Positions 14,558-18,577 of a DNA stretch of 18,577 bases are shown piece by piece. Made by a program: the position numbers and the translations under genes. The notes beneath the pieces are model-generated. The model was not told the DNA's origin and did no database searches. It saw only the letters and a list, made by a program, of their open reading frames with translations. This DNA is from Desulfobulbaceae bacterium. Lineage in GTDB: Bacteria; Desulfobacterota; Desulfobulbia; Desulfobulbales; DAOVSZ01. Where the stretch lies: assembly GCA_030627725.1 (NCBI GenBank), contig DAOVSZ010000012.1:1-18577 (forward strand), in the 5' to 3' direction. The first letter of the stretch is position 1, and every line of letters begins with the position of its first letter.

Positions 14558-14670
14558 GTAACTGTTCAGCAGTGCTCCAGATGTGTATAAGCAGGCTGTT
14601 GAACTATCACGCCATGGCGTGATGTGAGTCAGCCTGATCGTACACAGATGGGGTGGTGCTGAATAGTTAC
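14558..14670. repeat. hairpin element B, related to element A
   Basis: The 113-base element has inverted ends: GTAACTGTTCAGCA at 14558 and, from 14670 on the other strand, GTAACTATTCAGCA. A second paired block near GTGTA follows. The inner stem is CAGGCTG (14592-14598) with CAGCCTG (14630-14636). The tip is a perfect 18-base palindrome, ATCACGCC/GGCGTGAT (14606-14623), and the internal loop again carries GTGAGT (14624-14629). The shared flanks AAGCAGGC and GCCTGATCGT tie it to element A, while stem bases differ in a pairing-preserving way. Confidence 0.62.
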
Positions 14671-14828
14671 CATCAATTTATGATTATTCGAACAAAGAGA
14701 ATCAAAAAATCCTATCATCCTTCATAATTCCATCAGTATTTTCTATTTGATTTTGTGTACCATTTTACATACTCTTTCATAACGAGTGAGGTATACGTTC
14801 AAAATCACAAAAGACTCCAGGGCGCCCT

Positions 14829-15437
14829 ATGAAAAATAAACACACATTAGACTGCCGGGGCTTCGAATGCCCGCAGCCGGTTATCCAGACAAAAGACAGA
14901 CTTGACCATATGGATGAAGGAATCCTTTGTGTACTCGTTGATAATGAAGCGGCCCTGAGCAATGTCTGCCGTTATGCGGAAAGTCAGGGCCATAAAGTGG
15001 AGAACGAAGAAAAGGACGACGCATTCCTTATCAGGATCCGAAAAGGGAAAAGCGGCCCTGTATCCGAACCGCCGCCGATTGAATGCGATATTGCATTGCC
15101 AAGACATATTGTAATTTATATCACCTCGGATGTGCTGGGAAAAGGTGATGATATCCTTGGCGGCAAATTGATGGTAGCGTATTTCGAAAGCCTGCTCCAC
15201 TTTGCAAAACAAATTTCACACGTCATTCTCATGAACTCCGGAGTCAAGCTTGCCATAGACGGGTCACCTGTCCTCGGCCAGATGATGGCCCTTGAAGATA
15301 CCGGTGTTGAAATTCTTGCCTGCGGGACATGTCTCGACTTCTTTGACATCAAGGAAAGACAGCAGGTCGGCATCGTGACCAATATGTACACGGCCTTTGA
15401 GATTATGTCAAAGGCAGGAAAGGTACTTACGCCGTAG
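14829..15437 (+). CDS. yedF: YedF-type sulfurtransferase-like selenium metabolism protein
   Basis: The 202 residues hold a TusA-like domain (about 5-70; LDCRGFECPQPVIQTK with the CPxP motif, C14 region) and a DsrE-like domain (about 92-200; IVIYITSDVLGKGDDILGGKLM, then LACGTCLDFFDIKERQQVG). This two-domain layout is the YedF family named for its link with selenium use. Such genes are found in genomes that make selenoproteins and are often near selD, selA or selenoprotein genes. The TusA Cys could carry a persulfide or selenide, but the reaction has not been settled to my knowledge. A selenocysteine rhodanese lies 12 kb away in the same window, which agrees with a selenium-using host. It is followed by a strong terminator and convergent with the GGGtGRT gene. 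Confidence 0.87.
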   Translation: MKNKHTLDCRGFECPQPVIQTKDRLDHMDEGILCVLVDNEAALSNVCRYAESQGHKVENEEKDDAFLIRIRKGKSGPVSEPPPIECDIALPRHIVIYITSDVLGKGDDILGGKLMVAYFESLLHFAKQISHVILMNSGVKLAIDGSPVLGQMMALEDTGVEILACGTCLDFFDIKERQQVGIVTNMYTAFEIMSKAGKVLTP

Positions 15438-15446
15438 GCAGAAGGC

Positions 15447-15489
15447 AGAAGAGCCCCCAGAGAAAGATTTCTTCTCTGGGGGCTCTTCT
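15447..15489. terminator. bidirectional intrinsic terminator
   Basis: An exact 18-pair stem runs from AGAAGAGCCCCCAGAGAA (15447-15464) to TTCTCTGGGGGCTCTTCT (15472-15489), with a 7-base loop. It sits between the convergent yedF and GGGtGRT genes and should stop transcripts from both sides, although the T tracts are short. Confidence 0.85.
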
Positions 15490-15537
15490 GAGTGGTTATA
15501 TAAACTCCTTCGATATTCTACGGTTCACCTTTTACTT

Positions 15538-16533
15538 TTAAAACGCCTTTTCAAGGGCCACGGCCACTGAGACGGAAGCGCCGACCATCGGGTTGTTGCC
15601 CATGCCTATAAGCCCCATCATCTCAACATGGGCAGGGACTGAAGAACTGCCTGCAAACTGGGCATCCGAGTGCATCCTGCCCATGGTGTCGGTCATGCCG
15701 TAGGACGCGGGCCCTGCAGCCATATTGTCGGGATGAAGGGTCCTCCCGGTCCCGCCGCCGGATGCAACGGAAAAATATCTCTTTCCCATCTCCTGACACT
15801 CTTTCTTATATGTCCCGGCAACAGGGTGTTGAAATCGTGTCGGATTTGTAGAGTTGCCTGTAATGGAGACATCGACGCCCTCCATATGGTTGATCGCTAC
15901 TCCTTCCCGGACATCATCAGCGCCGAAACACCTGACTGCGGCCCGGTCGCCTTTTGAATAGGGAGTCTCTTTGACCACTTTGAGTTCACCGGTTGCATAG
16001 TCATATTGCGTCTTCACATGGGTAAAGCCGTTAATGCGGGCGATGATGTGGGCAGCGTCCTTGCCAAGCCCGTTCAGAATGACCCGCAAGGGCTCTTTTC
16101 GCACCCGGTTGGCCGATTTGGCGATCCCGATTGCGCCTTCCGCCGCGGCAAAGGATTCGTGTCCGGCAAGAAAGGCGAAACATTTGGTCTCCTCTCTGAG
16201 CAGCATTGATGCCAGGTTTCCATGTCCGAGACCGACCTTCCGGTGATCGGCAACAGACCCCGGGATACAAAATGCCTGCAACCCTTCGCCAAGGGTGGAG
16301 GCGATTTCGGATGCAACCTTCTGCCCTTTCTTGATTGCGATTGCAGCTCCCAGGATGTATGCCCAACAGGCATTCTCAAAACAGATGGGCTGAATCTCCT
16401 TGACCAGTTTGAAGACATCAACGCCTGCCTTCTCGCAGATCTCTTTAGCCTCTTCAAGAGAGGCTATTCCATATTTTTCAAGAACAGGGGTTATCTGCCC
16501 TATTCTTCTTTCATACCCTTCAAATAAAGCCAT
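15538..16533 (-). CDS. GGGtGRT protein
   Basis: This 331-residue protein carries the motif that names its family, GGGTGRT at 259-265 (VASGGGTGRTLHPDNMAAG). Other conserved-looking stretches are CFENACWAYILGAAIA, GLGHGNLASMLLREETKCFAFLAGHESFAAAEG and the C-terminal GMGNNPMVGASVSVAVALEKAF. It appears soluble, with no signal or membrane segment. The function of the family is not known to me. The gene is commonly next to a NifU-like Fe-S scaffold gene in anaerobes, and so it is here: it starts 12 bases after that gene ends. Several Cys residues (C33, C51, C56, C89, C118, C202, C246) could bind metal or sulfur, but which are conserved cannot be judged from one sequence. Confidence 0.9.
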   Translation of the reverse strand: MALFEGYERRIGQITPVLEKYGIASLEEAKEICEKAGVDVFKLVKEIQPICFENACWAYILGAAIAIKKGQKVASEIASTLGEGLQAFCIPGSVADHRKVGLGHGNLASMLLREETKCFAFLAGHESFAAAEGAIGIAKSANRVRKEPLRVILNGLGKDAAHIIARINGFTHVKTQYDYATGELKVVKETPYSKGDRAAVRCFGADDVREGVAINHMEGVDVSITGNSTNPTRFQHPVAGTYKKECQEMGKRYFSVASGGGTGRTLHPDNMAAGPASYGMTDTMGRMHSDAQFAGSSSVPAHVEMMGLIGMGNNPMVGASVSVAVALEKAF

Positions 16534-16545
16534 GATATATTCTCC

Positions 16546-17238
16546 CTATTCTTGCCGTGGATCTATCGTCTTAACCGCATCAGCAAACCGTCCGTAGGTC
16601 CCGGTCGCCTCTTTCAAGGCCGTTGCCGGATCGGTCCCCTTCTTTATCGCATCCATCATCCGGCCGAGACTGACAAATTTATACCCGATCACCTCGTCAT
16701 TTTCATCAAGCCCCTGCTCAAGAACGTACCCTTCCGCCATCTCAAGATACCTGGGGCCTTTCTTGCTCGTGCCGTACATGGTGCCTGTCACGGTTCGTAA
16801 ACCCTTGCCAAGATCTTCCATCCCGGCCCCGACCGGCAGCCCTCCTTCAGAAAAAGCGGACTGGCTCCGTCCATAAACGATCTGCAGAAAAAGCTCCCGC
16901 ATGGCAACATTAATGGCGTCACAGACAAGGTCCGTATTCAAGGCCTCCAATATCGTCTTTCCCGGCAGGATCTCCGAAGCCATGGCAGCAGAATGGGTCA
17001 TGCCGGTGCAGCCGACCGTCTCTATCAGGGCCTCCTCTATATTTCCCTCTTTCACGTTCAGGGTAAGTTTGCACGCCCCCTGCTGCGGCGCGCACCAGCC
17101 AACACCGTGTGTCAACCCGTTGATGTCACTGATCTCCTTTGCCTGGACCCACTTCCCTTCCTCAGGAATCGGTGCAGGACCATGGTCCGGCCCCTTTGCC
17201 ACGCGGCACATTTCTTCTACTTCAGTGGTGTACATCAT
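16546..17238 (-). CDS. NifU-like iron-sulfur cluster assembly scaffold protein
   Basis: This 230-residue protein has a NifU N-terminal-like core: WCAPQQGACKLTLNVKEGNIEEALIETVGCTGMTHSAAMASEILPGKT resembles the IscU pattern around its second cluster Cys, with C77 in VGCTGMTHSAAM. C49 and C56 lie before it and C106 after it. The C-terminal half (about 125-230) is not part of IscU and has RYLEMAEGYVLEQGLDENDEVIGYKFVSLGRMMDAI. The protein probably holds a transient Fe-S cluster. Start: the first of two adjacent ATGs (17238), with GGAG about 9 bases upstream. It is the first gene of the operon with GGGtGRT. No cysteine desulfurase (iscS/nifS) is in the window. Confidence 0.85.
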   Translation of the reverse strand: MMYTTEVEEMCRVAKGPDHGPAPIPEEGKWVQAKEISDINGLTHGVGWCAPQQGACKLTLNVKEGNIEEALIETVGCTGMTHSAAMASEILPGKTILEALNTDLVCDAINVAMRELFLQIVYGRSQSAFSEGGLPVGAGMEDLGKGLRTVTGTMYGTSKKGPRYLEMAEGYVLEQGLDENDEVIGYKFVSLGRMMDAIKKGTDPATALKEATGTYGRFADAVKTIDPRQE

Positions 17239-17320
17239 TATTTAGATCTCCATTGATAAAGGTATTTTAAAGGCGCTGGTGAACTCTTACCCATTCTTTT
17301 TAGCAATGAAACGAACAATG

Positions 17321-18145
17321 TCAATCAATTTCAGCATCCACACAGACCCTAAAGGTTCCAGGGCTGCTATGGCCGCAGACAACTGTATTGGAGCGTATTA
17401 CTGTCCGGTTATTTCTTTTGCATGCAGCACATACCTTCTCTACAGCACGGTCAACATGCTCTTTTGGTTGAAAGTCATAAAAATGAAGCCACCCGCCTTT
17501 TTTTAGGGAGCAAAGAGCAATATCGAAAAAATTCTCCCCTGTTTTCGGTAAGGGCATTGCAATCCGATCGAACTTCATGCCAAGTGTCGGCATGACATCA
17601 CACACATCGCCTTCAAAAAACCTCACATTTCCGATCTTCCTGTTCTGTGCAAGATTTTTTACAGCGTACATATGGGCAATCCTGTTTTTTTCTATCCCCA
17701 CAACATCGCCTGCCTGACTGTTCTTTGCAATAACAAGCGGAAAGGCGCCAATACCTGAAAACATGACAAGAACATCCTCACCCGGTTTCACCAGGGTTGC
17801 CAGCCGTTTTCTTTCATTACTGCTTCTAACTGAGAAGTATACCTTCTCAGGATTCAAAAAAAACCGTACTCCATACTCTTTGTGTTCCGTTTCCTTCCGG
17901 TTTTCTCCTGCGATAATTTTCAACGGAATTGTCCGGAACTCTCCGCCGACGATTCCATTCCGCTTCGCAACGACCTTTACATTCTTATTCAGACCCAGAA
18001 TCGTGTTGCCGATAACATGCTCTTTTGATTCCAGTTCAGGTGGAATCATCGTAATCGCAATATCCCCGACAACATCGTAGGCCCGGACAAGAAGATCCAG
18101 CTCCTTTTCCGACAACACGTTCTTGAGTGCATCTTTCAGCTTCAT
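17321..18145 (-). CDS. Trm5/Taw2-like class I methyltransferase family protein (archaeal type)
   Basis: The 274 residues have the Met-10-like fold of Trm5 and Taw2. A pre-domain (VIGNTILGLNKNVKVVAKRNGIVGGEFR, then LKIIAGENRKETEHKEYGVRFFLNPEKVYFS) is followed by the SAM-binding motif VLVMFSGIGAFPLVIAK (about 135), GIEKNRIAHMYAVKNLAQNR, FEGDVCDVMP and the active-site loop DRIAMPLPKTGENFFD. Trm5 makes m1G at position 37 of tRNA with SAM; Taw2 uses the SAM aminocarboxypropyl group in wyosine synthesis. The MPLPK loop favours the Trm5-like side, while the short length without an extra N-terminal domain is nearer Taw2. Both are mainly archaeal/eukaryotic, and bacteria normally use TrmD, so transfer from archaea is plausible. 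The exact reaction is unresolved. Confidence 0.75.
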   Translation of the reverse strand: MKLKDALKNVLSEKELDLLVRAYDVVGDIAITMIPPELESKEHVIGNTILGLNKNVKVVAKRNGIVGGEFRTIPLKIIAGENRKETEHKEYGVRFFLNPEKVYFSVRSSNERKRLATLVKPGEDVLVMFSGIGAFPLVIAKNSQAGDVVGIEKNRIAHMYAVKNLAQNRKIGNVRFFEGDVCDVMPTLGMKFDRIAMPLPKTGENFFDIALCSLKKGGWLHFYDFQPKEHVDRAVEKVCAACKRNNRTVIRSNTVVCGHSSPGTFRVCVDAEID

Positions 18146-18272
18146 CTTTTTACGCAGTAGATTTCGAAATCAAAAGAAAAAAGGTTACCCTTTCTACTCA
18201 CCTTAAATTATCCCCAACCCAGATAAACTGATTTTTTTTACGGTGCCAAAAAATATAACGACAATTATTGAG

Positions 18273-18302
18273 TTGACAAATGCCCATTTTTCAAACAATA
18301 AT
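18273..18302 (+). promoter_or_regulatory. promoter with overlapping inverted repeat
   Basis: TTGACA (18273-18278) and AATAAT (18297-18302), or CAATAA one base earlier, are 17-18 bases apart. TTATTG-AGTTGA (18265-18276) is mirrored by TCAAA-CAATAA (18291-18301), so the promoter lies within an inverted repeat that may be an operator. It would drive the ATPase gene at 18357. The rest of 18146-18356 is AT-rich with no other feature that I can support. Confidence 0.45.
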
Positions 18303-18356
18303 ACCTTTCCTTATGGCCATTTTTTTCGATGAAAACCTCTTCTTTTAGGCCAAAAC

Positions 18357-18577
18357 ATGTTTCTCTATCGTGATCTTCTGACATATTTCCAAACCTGGAA
18401 GGATACACCGGACAGAAAACCAATCCTATTACGTGGCGCCAGACAGGTTGGCAAATCCAGGCTTGTAAAAAAACTGGGAAAAGAATTTGATAATTTTATT
18501 GAAATTAATTTTGAAGAATCTCCCGAACTGGCCTCTTTTTTTGATGGAAACCTCAAGCCTGATGAGATTATCCGGAA
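18357..18577 (+). CDS. AAA-type ATP-binding protein, N-terminal part (cut by window end)
   Basis: From the ATG at 18357 the frame stays open to the window edge (73 codons). It reads MFLYRDLLTYFQTW, then KPILLRGARQVGKSRLVKKL with a Walker A motif RGARQVGKS at about 27-35, then FIEINFEESPELASFF. This is the start typical of the ATP-binding proteins with a C-terminal DUF4143 domain, a family that is widespread but poorly understood and sometimes found with toxin-antitoxin or mobile genes. Walker B and the C-terminal domain lie outside. There is no obvious Shine-Dalgarno sequence. A promoter with an inverted repeat precedes it by about 55 bases. Confidence 0.8.
   Translation, partial: MFLYRDLLTYFQTWKDTPDRKPILLRGARQVGKSRLVKKLGKEFDNFIEINFEESPELASFFDGNLKPDEIIR

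Larger units (their letters stand above)
14219..14828. other. 610-base non-coding island rich in hairpin repeats
   Basis: No credible gene lies between the ABC ATPase and yedF. The stretch holds two related hairpin elements (14293-14400 and 14558-14670), a loose copy of an element end (GTAAATATTCGGC, 14250-14262) and a further partial end (GTACCTGTTCAGCA, 14418-14431). A small hairpin CATCT-TATG-AGATG sits near 14474-14487. The last 150 bases are AT-rich and should contain the yedF promoter, but I see no convincing one. Confidence 0.6.

Noticed and set aside
14219..14828. CRISPR array or tandem repeat
   Set aside because: The repeats are inverted, few, unequal in length and not spaced regularly; there are no cas genes.

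Overview
The window most likely comes from a sulfur-cycling anaerobe of the Desulfobacterota (Desulfobulbales-like). This is inferred from gene content: a GGGtGRT protein beside a NifU-like scaffold, the selenium-metabolism protein YedF, a selenocysteine rhodanese, a GEMM-I riboswitch and several HDOD proteins. There is no rRNA or other marker gene to confirm it. Coding density is ordinary and genes lie on both strands. By eye, the first ~1.75 kb is clearly more AT-rich than the rest.

Left region (1-2845): an integron-type attC site (46-114) precedes a vapBC toxin-antitoxin pair with its own palindromic operator. A GEMM-I cyclic-dinucleotide riboswitch with an overlapping intrinsic terminator then leads an exported rhodanese (1052-1732). 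A second exported rhodanese (1870-2628) carries an in-frame UGA at codon 102, followed at the right distance by a stem-loop that fits the bacterial SECIS model. I read it as a 252-residue selenoprotein, which split gene calls would miss. A foldback repeat (2674-2807) closes the region.

Middle (2858-12520): a large hybrid sensor kinase with one degenerate and one intact receiver, followed closely by a DUF599 membrane protein. Then come a CNNM/CBS membrane protein, a pseudo-receiver-HDOD protein, an HDOD gene overlapping a small coiled-coil/Cys4 gene, leucyl aminopeptidase pepA and a membrane-anchored TPR protein.

Right (12626-18577): a double ABC ATPase of the peptide-transporter type with no permease genes next to it. 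Then follows a ~610-base non-coding island (14219-14828) with two related hairpin elements whose stems covary. After it come yedF, a strong bidirectional terminator, the GGGtGRT/NifU-like operon, a Trm5-like tRNA-modifying methyltransferase that looks archaeal in type, and the start of an AAA-type ATPase cut by the window edge.

The main themes are sulfur/selenium chemistry (two rhodaneses, one with selenocysteine, plus YedF), signalling (riboswitch, hybrid kinase, HDOD proteins) and mobile or repeat DNA (attC, foldback element, covarying hairpin elements). The best candidates for something little described are the covarying hairpin family at 14293-14670, and the pairing of a riboswitch-controlled rhodanese with a selenocysteine rhodanese.
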